From assembly GCA_050945855.1 (NCBI GenBank), contig JBMNTS010000007.1, positions 1 to 60,701 of the forward strand: a stretch of DNA of 60,701 nt. Reading direction: 5' to 3'. The DNA is from CAYSNP01 sp050945855. Its GTDB lineage: Bacteria > Bacillota > Clostridia > Christensenellales > DTU072. Position 1 is the first letter of the stretch. Each line of letters starts with the position of its first letter. The notes under the pieces are model-generated. The model made no database searches. It was given only the letters and a program-made list of their open reading frames with translations, and was not told the DNA's origin. A program made the translations under genes and the position numbers. Below are positions 8,147 through 16,339 of this stretch, one piece after another.

Positions 8147-8967
8147 ATAAGTTCAGCGTGGCTATGGCGGTATACCGTGGGGACAATCCCGAACATTTCA
8201 AGCTTGCCTTGGAAAGCGTATACAATCAAACCGCGCCGCCGGACGAGGTGGTATTGGTTGTGGACGGTCCCGTTTCTTCGGACACGGAAGAGGTGATAAA
8301 CTTTTTTTTATCCCAAAAAGATAATCTTAAGGTAAAGAGGCTGGAGCGCAATATGGGACACGCCGCCGCGCGCAGGGCGGGGCTGGAGCTTTGTTCTAAC
8401 GAATTGGTGGCATTGATGGACGCGGACGATATCAGCCTGCCCCATAGATTTGCCGAGCAGCTTTCATGCTTTGAGCAAATGGACGATGTAAGCGTATTGG
8501 GCAGTCTGATTGCGGAATTTTCCGAAGAGTCCGCGCCCGATTTGGTAAGGAAAGTGCCGGAGAGGGACGGGGAAATAAAAAAATATCTTAAAAGCCGCTG
8601 TCCTTTCAATCAGGTCAGCGTAATGTTAAAAAAAAGCGAGGCGGAGCGCGCGGGAGGGTATTTGGATTGGTATCATAACGAAGATTATTACCTTTGGATA
8701 AGGATGTGTCTGAACGGTGCCGGATTCTACAATCTGCAAAAGGTGCTGGTTTATGTCCGCGCAGGCAAGGCATTGTACGAGCGCAGAGGGGGGTGGGCTT
8801 ACTTTGTCAGCGAATACCGCCTTCAGAAATATATGCTGCAAAAAGAGTTGATTTCCCCCCTTAGGTTTTTTGCCAATATCGGCATAAGATTTGCGGTGCA
8901 GGTAGTTATGCCCAACAGGCTGCGGACGGCGTTCTTTCGGCGTTTCGCGCGAGAAAAAGGGGAGTAA
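8143..8967 (+). CDS. Glycosyltransferase family 2
   Basis: A GT-A fold transferase of 274 residues. The N-terminal nucleotide-binding strand MNKFSVAMAVYRGDNPEHF and the DADD motif in ALMDADDIS near residue 92 bind nucleotide-sugar and metal. The C-terminal third is basic and hydrophobic, suiting a membrane-bound lipid-linked acceptor. The ATG overlaps the preceding stop. Donor and acceptor cannot be read from the sequence. Confidence 0.92.
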   Translation: MNKFSVAMAVYRGDNPEHFKLALESVYNQTAPPDEVVLVVDGPVSSDTEEVINFFLSQKDNLKVKRLERNMGHAAARRAGLELCSNELVALMDADDISLPHRFAEQLSCFEQMDDVSVLGSLIAEFSEESAPDLVRKVPERDGEIKKYLKSRCPFNQVSVMLKKSEAERAGGYLDWYHNEDYYLWIRMCLNGAGFYNLQKVLVYVRAGKALYERRGGWAYFVSEYRLQKYMLQKELISPLRFFANIGIRFAVQVVMPNRLRTAFFRRFAREKGE

Positions 8968-9005
8968 ACACGCCATATTATCCACATACTATCCGAGGGG
9001 AAGCT

Positions 9006-9809
9006 ATGAAAATAGAAGTACTGGTGTCCACCATGTATCGGAAAGATTTTGATTTAATCAAAAAAATGAACATAAAGGGCGACGCGGTAATTATCAATCA
9101 AACGGATAAGGACGGTTACGCCGAGGCGGATACCGAAAAGGGCAAGGCAAAATTCATTTCCACTACCGACAGGGGGCTTAGCGTAAGCCGCAACGCCGCG
9201 ATTAAGGCGGCAAGCGGAGAGGTATGCCTTATCGCGGACGACGATTTAAGATATGCGGACGATTATATTGAAGGAGTTAAAAAGGCTTACCTTGAACTGC
9301 CCCGCGCGGACATTATAGTTTTTGACGTGTTAAGCCTTAATCCCGAACGCCCGGAGCGGGATTTCGGAAACAGAATTTTCAAACTGGGCTTCAAAAGGGC
9401 GCTTCAGGTTTCCAGCTACAGAATTTCTTTCAGGCCGGAAAAAATTGCGGAAAAGAATATTACCCTCAATCCCGTTTTCGGAGCGGGCGCGAGATTTTCC
9501 ATGGGTGAGGAAAATATCTTTATGCGGGAGTGCTTAAAAAGAGGGTTAAAGGCGTATTACTATCCTTACCGGATTGCGGAAGTTACCCATGAGCAATCCA
9601 CCTGGTTTGCGGGCTATACCGATAAGTATTTCAGGGATTTGGGCGCCGTGTATTATAAATTGTTCGGCGGGGCGTATCTGCTCTTTGCCCTGTGGTTTTT
9701 ACTGACCAAAAGGCGTTTGTACTCCACCTGGATGAAAGGGCGTAAGGCAATCGGGTATATGAGGGAAGGCAAAAGGGAATATGAGACCGTTATTAAAGCT
9801 GAAAGATAA
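9006..9809 (+). CDS. Glycosyltransferase family 2 (divergent)
   Basis: A 267-residue GT2-like enzyme with GLSVSRNAAIKAASGEVC followed by the acidic metal site ADDDLRYADDY near residue 80. The N-terminus (MKIEVLVSTMYRKDFDL) is a divergent version of the family's first strand. A hydrophobic stretch near residue 220 may anchor it. The start has GAGGGGA upstream. Its last 29 bases overlap the following polymerase gene. Confidence 0.88.
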   Translation: MKIEVLVSTMYRKDFDLIKKMNIKGDAVIINQTDKDGYAEADTEKGKAKFISTTDRGLSVSRNAAIKAASGEVCLIADDDLRYADDYIEGVKKAYLELPRADIIVFDVLSLNPERPERDFGNRIFKLGFKRALQVSSYRISFRPEKIAEKNITLNPVFGAGARFSMGEENIFMRECLKRGLKAYYYPYRIAEVTHEQSTWFAGYTDKYFRDLGAVYYKLFGGAYLLFALWFLLTKRRLYSTWMKGRKAIGYMREGKREYETVIKAER

Positions 9810-11061
9810 TAGACTGCATTATATTCTCTTTACGCTATTCTTCTTATTTTCTTGTCTGCAGTTTGTCTACAAAAGCGGGGTGTTTTCCGTCCTTGCCTTT
9901 TTAGCGCTTATCCCATCGCTGTTCTGTCCCTTGCTCTGCCTGCCCGTAATGAGCGTATCCATGTATCTGGGCATCTTTTATATGCCTTTTGGGATACCTT
10001 TATCGCTTTTTATATATACGGTGTTTTTTGTGGGAGCGGGGATAAGGCTTGCGCGCAAAAAAAACAAGCCCGATTACCCTCTGGTCGCCGCTTGCGTTCT
10101 TGCCGCGATTTTCGCAATTGCCGCCAGCCTGTTGTCCGCAAGCAAGGATATGTATTACGCGCGCGATTTGGTTACCAGCATAGCCATCCTTATAATGTTT
10201 TCCCTGTATAGGACAGAGCAGATAACTCACCTTACCCGCCTGCTGTTTTTTGCCGCTTCTCTTTTTGCAATATTTAATTTTGCCCTATATTTATCCGATA
10301 ACCTTGTTGCCGTCCAAAGCAGGCTTACCGTTACCCCCTCCATCAACGTAAATTCTTACGGAATCGCGCTAGCCCAGACCGGGGTAACTCTGGTTTTCGC
10401 GACTTTGCGGTTAAAGAAATACTATCTTAAAGCAGCTACCGCCCTTTTATTTATTATGACCGCTTACCTATTGTTCTTGACGGGCTCCAGAACTTCCGCC
10501 TTATCCCTATTTATTACGGCGGCGCTGGTCATGTTCTTTGCCCCCGACCTTAAAGCGGCGGTAAAAGCGGCAATCTTTTCGGCGGGGCTTATTTCGGCGG
10601 CGGCGCTGTTTTTTTTCACGGATATATTTACCGTCTTTTTAGGCAGGCAGGGCGGATTTTCGGGCAGAACGGATATCTGGCGCGCGCTGATTTTCCATAT
10701 AATCCCCTCTAATTTTTGGTTTGGAATCGGCTTTACGCCTGCGGATATGGGGGTAATGCTTGCCCGCTACGGCGCAAGAACTTCTTATGCGCATAATATC
10801 GCGCTTGCCGCGCTTGCCGGAGGGGGAATATTTTTTGCTCTTGCACTTTTTGCGGTGATAATCATGTGCTTTCGCAAGGCGTACCTTGCCGCGCGCGCCT
10901 GCCCGCTTGCCGGACTGCCGCTTTTTTTGCTATGTTCCCTATTGCTGACGGGGATTGCGGAGGATATTTATATTTCCAAATTCTTTTGGTGCGTGATGGG
11001 CTGGGGACTGGCTTACTACAATTCAGTTACCCTTAAGGAGGAAGTATGTCCTGCCCTTTAA
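9781..11061 (+). CDS. O-antigen polymerase/ligase-like membrane protein (Wzy-like)
   Basis: The 426-residue protein is almost wholly hydrophobic, with about ten to twelve predicted membrane segments and a larger polar loop around residues 290-340, the usual layout of Wzy polymerases and O-antigen ligases. The short TGSRTSALSLF stretch is typical of this superfamily. AAAGGGAA precedes the ATG, which lies inside the previous gene. With a flippase in the same operon the most likely role is polymerisation of the lipid-linked repeat unit on the outer face of the membrane. Confidence 0.85.
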   Translation: MRPLLKLKDNRLHYILFTLFFLFSCLQFVYKSGVFSVLAFLALIPSLFCPLLCLPVMSVSMYLGIFYMPFGIPLSLFIYTVFFVGAGIRLARKKNKPDYPLVAACVLAAIFAIAASLLSASKDMYYARDLVTSIAILIMFSLYRTEQITHLTRLLFFAASLFAIFNFALYLSDNLVAVQSRLTVTPSINVNSYGIALAQTGVTLVFATLRLKKYYLKAATALLFIMTAYLLFLTGSRTSALSLFITAALVMFFAPDLKAAVKAAIFSAGLISAAALFFFTDIFTVFLGRQGGFSGRTDIWRALIFHIIPSNFWFGIGFTPADMGVMLARYGARTSYAHNIALAALAGGGIFFALALFAVIIMCFRKAYLAARACPLAGLPLFLLCSLLLTGIAEDIYISKFFWCVMGWGLAYYNSVTLKEEVCPAL

Positions 11062-12059
11062 GCATAATCGTACCCGTTTTTCAGGCGGAGCGGTTTCTGG
11101 AAAAATGTATAAACAGCATCCTTAACCAGAGTTTTACCCGCTTCCAGCTGATATTGGTCAATGACGGAAGCACGGACGCAAGCGGCGATATTTGCGAGAG
11201 GGCGGCGCGAAAGGACAAGAGGATAACTATCTTACATCAGCAAAACCTGGGCGTGGCAAAAGCCGTTAAAAACGCGCTTGCTTACGCGGAAGGCAAGTAT
11301 ATCGGCTTTGTGGACAGCGACGATTTTATTGACAGGGATATGTACGCAAAACTTATGGAAAAGGCGGATTTATGCGATATTATAGCCTGCGCGTGGAATG
11401 AGGTAAGAGATGACAAGGTGATGCCTGCGCCGCTTGCCCTCCCTTCGGGGTATTACGATAAGAACAAAATTGAAAAACTGATTTATCCGACGCTTATGGA
11501 GGGGGAGGGGGATATAGAATACGCCGCCCTTAAAATATCCCGGGTAAACAAGATATATAAAAGGGAGCTGATACTGGACAATCTATCATATTACAAAGAG
11601 GATATAAAAGACAGCGAGGATTACTCCTTTTATCTTGCCGTTATGCTGGACGCCCGCAGCGTTTACGTGCTGCAGAACGAATATTTATATAATTATGTCA
11701 TTCATAAAAATTCCACCACCGCAAAACCCGATAAAAACTACTGGGCGGAAAGTCTTGCGTGTATACGCAACCTGCATTCCATATCGCAAGCCAAGGGAAA
11801 GACTTTCCTTGCGCCGCGCATAGACTTGCTTGCCGCGCGTTTTGCCACGGTTGCCCTTGCCCGCAGCGCGGCGCTGCAAAAAAGGGAGGCTTTGGAGCGG
11901 GCAAAGGAGATTTTGTCCGCTCCAGAAGTAAAGCGCGGGCTTGCCATTCCCTCAAAATCCAAAGACAGCAGGGTGCGCTTATTGCTCGCGCTTATGCGCA
12001 AAGGGAAAACAGGCGCGATTTACGCCTTGTCCCGGCTTTATAAACTGATTAAAAGCTAG
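11046..12059 (+). CDS. Glycosyltransferase family 2
   Basis: A 337-residue GT2 enzyme with canonical features: SIIVPVFQAERFLEKCINSI, LVNDGSTDASGD and the metal site GFVDSDDFI. The C-terminal 130 residues are a helical extension of the type often seen in capsule and teichoic-acid transferases. It overlaps the polymerase by 16 bases. It ends in TAG, showing that TAG is an active stop codon in this genome. Confidence 0.93.
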   Translation: MSCPLSIIVPVFQAERFLEKCINSILNQSFTRFQLILVNDGSTDASGDICERAARKDKRITILHQQNLGVAKAVKNALAYAEGKYIGFVDSDDFIDRDMYAKLMEKADLCDIIACAWNEVRDDKVMPAPLALPSGYYDKNKIEKLIYPTLMEGEGDIEYAALKISRVNKIYKRELILDNLSYYKEDIKDSEDYSFYLAVMLDARSVYVLQNEYLYNYVIHKNSTTAKPDKNYWAESLACIRNLHSISQAKGKTFLAPRIDLLAARFATVALARSAALQKREALERAKEILSAPEVKRGLAIPSKSKDSRVRLLLALMRKGKTGAIYALSRLYKLIKS

Positions 12060-12090
12060 CTTCTTGGCATACTAAGGCAAAGGAGTCTTT

Positions 12091-12537
12091 ATGGGAGAAA
12101 AGTTCAGGACAGGCTATACTACCGGAGTGTTTGACCTTTTTCATATAGGGCATCTGAATATCTTACAGCGGGCAAAAGAAAAATGCGAGTATCTGATTGT
12201 GGGAGTAAGCACGGATGAACTCACCCAAGAGTACAAGGGCAGACCGCCCGCCATACCTTTTGCGGAACGCATCAGGATAGTGGAAGCAATCAGATACGTG
12301 GACAAAGCGGTTGCGCAAACGAGTATGGATAAGCTTGCCGCCTGGCAACGGCTGCGCTTTGACGTGCTGTTTCACGGCGACGATTGGCGCGGCACCCCTT
12401 TATATAATAAATATGAACAACAATTCCGCGAGTTGGGGGTAAAAATAGTATATTTGCCGCATACGGCGGGCACTTCTTCCACCCTGCTTAACAACGCGCT
12501 GTCCTCAAAGATTAATCTAAATAATACCAATGTCTAA
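12091..12537 (+). CDS. Cytidylyltransferase (TagD/glycerol-3-phosphate type)
   Basis: The 148-residue nucleotidyltransferase has GVFDLFHIGHLNIL with the HXGH site near residue 18 and the TSSTLLNN end motif corresponding to the family's RTXGISTT-like loop. It should make a CDP-activated small alcohol, most likely CDP-glycerol or a CDP-choline-like donor. A LicD family transferase three genes on would be its natural user. It overlaps the flippase start by 8 bases. A choline kinase or glycerol kinase is not encoded nearby, which slightly favours glycerol-3-phosphate. Confidence 0.9.
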   Translation: MGEKFRTGYTTGVFDLFHIGHLNILQRAKEKCEYLIVGVSTDELTQEYKGRPPAIPFAERIRIVEAIRYVDKAVAQTSMDKLAAWQRLRFDVLFHGDDWRGTPLYNKYEQQFRELGVKIVYLPHTAGTSSTLLNNALSSKINLNNTNV

Positions 12538-13912
12538 AATCCAGACTTTTTTTAAGTCCACGTTAGTATTCTTTATCGGCAGCGCGGCTTCCCGCCTGGT
12601 TTCCTTTTTCTTGCTGCCGCTTTATACGGGCAAAATACCCGCCGGGGATTACGGCTTTTATGATTTGACGATAACGTATATCGAACTGTTTTGCACCGTC
12701 GTGTTCTTTAACGTGTGGACTTCGGTATTGCGCTATATGTTCGACTTTGAAGGCGCACAAAAGCTGAAGGCGGTTTACGCGGGGCTGCCCGTATTCGCCC
12801 TTTCCTGCGCCCTTACCGTGTTATCGTCGTTAGCGGTAGCGTATATATTGCATGTTAAATACACCGCTCTTATTACCTTATACGCCGTTACTCTGGCGGC
12901 GTCCTATTATTATTCCTTCGCGGCGCGCGGCTTTTCTTACAACATCCTTTACGCGGCAAGCGGCTTTGTCGCCGCCTTGGTACATCTGGCGGTATCCGTA
13001 GTATTGCTTAACGTATATTCCTTTGATTATTCCGCATTGTATATCTCGTATATTGCGGGTTTTCTGGCTCAGATAATAATAATTGAGGGCAAACTGAAGC
13101 TGATAAAGAATTTCAGCGCGGCGCCTCTCCGCCTCACCTCGCGGATTTTTTCCCTTTCCCTGCCCCTCAGCGTAAATTCCGCCGCCTTTTGGTTTTTGAC
13201 GGGTATCAACAAAGTGCTTGTGGTGCGGTATCTGGGCGCTTACGCCAACGGTCTTTACGCCGTCGCGATAAAATTCGGGGTTGTGCTGTCTTTTGTGTCT
13301 TACTGCGCGGAACTTGCCTGGCAGGAGCTTGCTTTTCTTACGGGAGCGAAAAGTGAGGATTATTCTTTTTTTTCCAAGGCGGGAGAGGTGTACCTGAAAG
13401 CGGCTTTCGCCGCCGCCATTGTTATCCTGCCCCTGATTTATCTGGTTTTTCCCGTATTTATCAACCCTGCCTATTTTGAAGCCCGCTCCATGGTTCCCCT
13501 TTATATAATAGCTACTCTTGCGGGCGTTTACTCCAAATTTTTGGGCAGCATATTCACGGGGCTTAAAAAAACCAAAACGGTGTTTTGGTCTACCGCCGCC
13601 GCCGCTGCCGTAAATTCTTTTGCCGCCGTGGCGTTAATCAGGCGTTTGGGAGTGGAAGCGGTAAACATTTCCTTACTTTTGGGGTATTTGGCAAACATCG
13701 CGATAAGGCTTATTATGCTGAATAAGGAGATAGGCTTTAAGGTCAATTACAAAATCCCCGCCTTGCTTATCCCGCCCCTTGTCTTGGCGTACATCGTATA
13801 TTTATATTTGCCCGCATATATATGGCTATTTTTGTTTTTGTCCCTTCTTATCGCGTTTTTGGCGTTGCGCAAAGAGTTTTTTGCCTTGCTTAAAGGACGG
13901 AGGAGAGCATGA
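12530..13912 (+). CDS. Polysaccharide flippase (Wzx/MATE-like, MOP superfamily)
   Basis: A 460-residue membrane protein with about twelve to fourteen hydrophobic segments spread evenly over its length. The N-terminal segment (FIGSAASRLVSFFLLPLYTG) is characteristic of the polysaccharide transporters of the MOP superfamily. Its expected task is to flip the undecaprenyl-linked repeat unit across the membrane for polymerisation. It overlaps both neighbours by a few bases. Confidence 0.93.
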   Translation: MSKIQTFFKSTLVFFIGSAASRLVSFFLLPLYTGKIPAGDYGFYDLTITYIELFCTVVFFNVWTSVLRYMFDFEGAQKLKAVYAGLPVFALSCALTVLSSLAVAYILHVKYTALITLYAVTLAASYYYSFAARGFSYNILYAASGFVAALVHLAVSVVLLNVYSFDYSALYISYIAGFLAQIIIIEGKLKLIKNFSAAPLRLTSRIFSLSLPLSVNSAAFWFLTGINKVLVVRYLGAYANGLYAVAIKFGVVLSFVSYCAELAWQELAFLTGAKSEDYSFFSKAGEVYLKAAFAAAIVILPLIYLVFPVFINPAYFEARSMVPLYIIATLAGVYSKFLGSIFTGLKKTKTVFWSTAAAAAVNSFAAVALIRRLGVEAVNISLLLGYLANIAIRLIMLNKEIGFKVNYKIPALLIPPLVLAYIVYLYLPAYIWLFLFLSLLIAFLALRKEFFALLKGRRRA

Positions 13913-14733
13913 GGGAATTGCTTCAGCATGCCGCTTTTGAAATTCTTTGCGAGTTTGACTCCTTCTGCCAAAAGCACGGCTTAACATATTACCTTTGCGC
14001 GGGAACGCTGTTAGGGGCGGTGCGCCACGGCGGCTTTATCCCGTGGGACGACGATATAGACGTATCCATGCCCAGAGCGGATTACGACAGGCTGCTTATT
14101 CTGGGAGAGCGCTTTCCCTCTCATTTAGTCTTGATGCACCATAATAACACCGTTTACTATCCGTTGAACTTTGCAAAGCTGGTAAACAAAAACACAACGG
14201 TGGTGGAACAGGGCGGGCAGAACAATTACAATATCCGCGGCGTATATATAGATATTTTTCCCATAGACGGGGCGGGCGCGACTTACAAGCGCGCTGTGCG
14301 CAGGCGAAAGCGCGCGTCCTTATACCGTCATCTGATTCCCATTGCCGCGAATATCCCGGATAACAAAAAACGCCCATTATATAAAAGGATACTGATGTGC
14401 CTGATTCGAAAGCTGGACGCCAAACGGCTGCAGAACAGCTTTGATAAGTTTTTAAGGAAAAAACCTTTTGCCCGCCGCGCCTGGGTGGCGGTATACGTAG
14501 GTGCGTACGGTATAAAAGAAATTATGGAAAAAAGGGTATACGGCGAGCCTTCGCGTATTGCCTTTTGCGGCAGGCAGTTTAACGCGCCCGCCGACGTTAC
14601 CGCTTATCTGTCCCGGCGTTTCGGTGACTATATGAGCCTGCCCCCTGTCGAAAAGCGCAGCAGCGGTCACAATTTTATTTATGTCAATCTTAACCTGCCT
14701 TTTGGCGAATATGACAAAAATATACACTTTTAA
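13909..14733 (+). CDS. LicD family phosphotransferase
   Basis: The 274-residue protein has the family signature GTLLGAVRHGGFIPW followed by DDDIDV, the metal-binding acidic cluster, at residues 34-55. LicD proteins move phosphocholine or a related phospho-alcohol from a CDP donor to a glycan; fukutin-related proteins belong to the same superfamily. The gene overlaps the flippase by 4 bases and is the last of the operon. Together with the cytidylyltransferase it predicts a phospho-alcohol decoration on the surface polysaccharide. Confidence 0.92.
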   Translation: MRELLQHAAFEILCEFDSFCQKHGLTYYLCAGTLLGAVRHGGFIPWDDDIDVSMPRADYDRLLILGERFPSHLVLMHHNNTVYYPLNFAKLVNKNTTVVEQGGQNNYNIRGVYIDIFPIDGAGATYKRAVRRRKRASLYRHLIPIAANIPDNKKRPLYKRILMCLIRKLDAKRLQNSFDKFLRKKPFARRAWVAVYVGAYGIKEIMEKRVYGEPSRIAFCGRQFNAPADVTAYLSRRFGDYMSLPPVEKRSSGHNFIYVNLNLPFGEYDKNIHF

Positions 14734-14773
14734 TCGGTAAATCCCGCCTTTATGGTGTTTTTTACTCCCGCTC

Positions 14774-14801
14774 TTTACAAATGGAAAAATAATGTTATAA
14801 T
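14774..14801 (+). promoter_or_regulatory. Promoter of the 14831 gene
   Basis: TTTACA and TATAAT are separated by 16 bases, about 30 bases upstream of the start codon. Confidence 0.6.
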
Positions 14802-14830
14802 TATAATATTAAAACAATGGGAGCGGTAAA

Positions 14831-15748
14831 ATGATTAAAGCGTTAAAAATAATATTGGTAGTAATTATTATAGCTGCGCTGGGGGCAATGGTGTTCATTG
14901 CGTCCTCCGACGTTCAGGTAAATCTGGAAACAAGCTGGACTCCCCCGGACTACGAGACGGAGGGCACCGTGGTGGAGGGATTAAGCGCATACGAAGTGTT
15001 TACGCAGGCTTTGGAAAATTATTATAATGCGGAAAACTTTATTTTTATGGCTTCCTTTGACTTTAAGGCGGGTCTGCCTCCCTTTGTTCTTGCAACGCAA
15101 CAGACCATTGAAATCACCAAATACCAAAACGGCAAAGTATTCCATCAGGTGACCAAACAAGGTACGGGACTGGGCAAGGTCAACGAGGGCTACAGATTTT
15201 ACTTTGACGGCGAAAACGGATACGAAATCAACGAGTCAAGCAAAGACCGTTTCCCCGCCTTAGGCACCGAGGACTGGTCGGGGCTGGAATACGCGGCATA
15301 CGAAAATGAGGAAAAGACCTCTGCTCAGGAAGCGGAAAACATTGTCAACTTTTCCAGATATGTCATTACCCCGGAAACCCTTGCCGACACGCATAACGAC
15401 AAGGTTTATCAGATGGGCGGCAAGTATTATCTCAGCCTGACCGTCAACTGTCTGGGCATAGAGACGGGTACCGTACAGAGCGTAATCGAAGAGGCGATAA
15501 TTGACGGGCTGGGCAGCAACGTGGTGCCGGGTACGCTTACCTGGCTTCAGGACAGCGTGCTTACCTTGGAGATAACCAAAATAAGCGGACAGTATTATAT
15601 TACCGCCCGCCGCTTAAGCGAAAAGTATCAGGCAAAGCAAGCGGGCACGGGCGCGGTCACAAGCAGCGAGCAGTATTTCTCCGGCACATACGCTTACACC
15701 GCCGGAGTCTCAACGATTACCGCGGAAGAGTTGATGAATCTGGCATAA
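14831..15748 (+). CDS. Membrane-anchored or secreted protein of unknown function
   Basis: A 305-residue protein with an N-terminal hydrophobic segment (residues 4-26) that reads as a signal anchor. The rest is polar, beta-rich and extracytoplasmic. No named domain was recognised. It shares layout and scattered motifs with the secreted protein at 32650-33645: an early stretch around bound aromatic residues, a central segment of the type YYLSLTVNCLG, and a late strand of the type VLTLEITKISGQYYI. The two may be distant paralogues. An LolA/LppX-like lipid-carrier fold is conceivable but not shown. Confidence 0.6.
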   Translation: MIKALKIILVVIIIAALGAMVFIASSDVQVNLETSWTPPDYETEGTVVEGLSAYEVFTQALENYYNAENFIFMASFDFKAGLPPFVLATQQTIEITKYQNGKVFHQVTKQGTGLGKVNEGYRFYFDGENGYEINESSKDRFPALGTEDWSGLEYAAYENEEKTSAQEAENIVNFSRYVITPETLADTHNDKVYQMGGKYYLSLTVNCLGIETGTVQSVIEEAIIDGLGSNVVPGTLTWLQDSVLTLEITKISGQYYITARRLSEKYQAKQAGTGAVTSSEQYFSGTYAYTAGVSTITAEELMNLA

Positions 15749-15749
15749 T

Positions 15750-16166
15750 ATGAAGAGCTACAGAAAGGAATTGTCTTTTTCCCTGCCTTCCAGAAGGGGT
15801 TATGTCAACATAACCTCCGCCGTTCAGAAATGCATTGACGAGAGCGGCATTAAGGAGGGGCTGGTGCTGGTAAACGCCATGCATATTACCGCCAGCGTAT
15901 TTATCAACGACGACGAAGCAGGGCTGCATGCCGATTTTGAGCAATGGCTGGAAAAACTTGCTCCCGAAAAACCGCATTCCGCCTACGCGCACAACACTTA
16001 CGAGGATAACGCGGACGCGCACTTAAAGAGGCAGATAATGGGCAGGGAAGTGGTGTGCGCCCTTACGGAAGGCAGACTGGATTTCGGGCCGTGGGAGCAG
16101 ATATTTTACGGCGAATACGACGGCAAGAGACGCAAAAGGGTATTGGTCAAAATAATAGGCGAGTAA
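15750..16166 (+). CDS. YjbQ/UPF0047 family protein
   Basis: The 138-residue protein spans the full UPF0047 domain: NITSAVQKCIDESGIKEG, NAMHITASVFINDDEAGL and the C-terminal GRLDFGPWEQIFYGEYDG. The conserved His and acidic residues in these blocks form the putative active site. E. coli YjbQ shows weak thiamine-phosphate synthase activity, but the physiological role of the family is unsettled. It begins one base after the preceding stop, so the two are one unit ending at the terminator at 16197-16226. Confidence 0.92.
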   Translation: MKSYRKELSFSLPSRRGYVNITSAVQKCIDESGIKEGLVLVNAMHITASVFINDDEAGLHADFEQWLEKLAPEKPHSAYAHNTYEDNADAHLKRQIMGREVVCALTEGRLDFGPWEQIFYGEYDGKRRKRVLVKIIGE

Positions 16167-16196
16167 AATATTCCGCCTTTGAATTACACAAAAAAG

Positions 16197-16226
16197 CGAA
16201 AAGCCCTGATTAATAGGGCTTTTTCG
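16197..16226 (+). terminator. Rho-independent terminator after YjbQ
   Basis: The arms AAAAGCCCT and AGGGCTTTT enclose a 7-base loop and are followed by a T-rich run. Confidence 0.85.
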
Positions 16227-16248
16227 ATTTTGTTTTATTCCTTTTCTC

Positions 16249-16277
16249 TTGTATCGGGCGTGTTCATAGTGTATAAT
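16249..16277 (+). promoter_or_regulatory. Promoter of the P-type ATPase
   Basis: TTGTAT and TATAAT are separated by 17 bases. The transcript would have a 5' leader of about 55 bases containing a small AACC/GGTT hairpin. Confidence 0.65.
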
Positions 16278-16339
16278 AAGTCCGTGCGCGCAACCTAATA
16301 TGGGTTTGCCGCAAAAATAAACATACAGGCAAAAAAACT

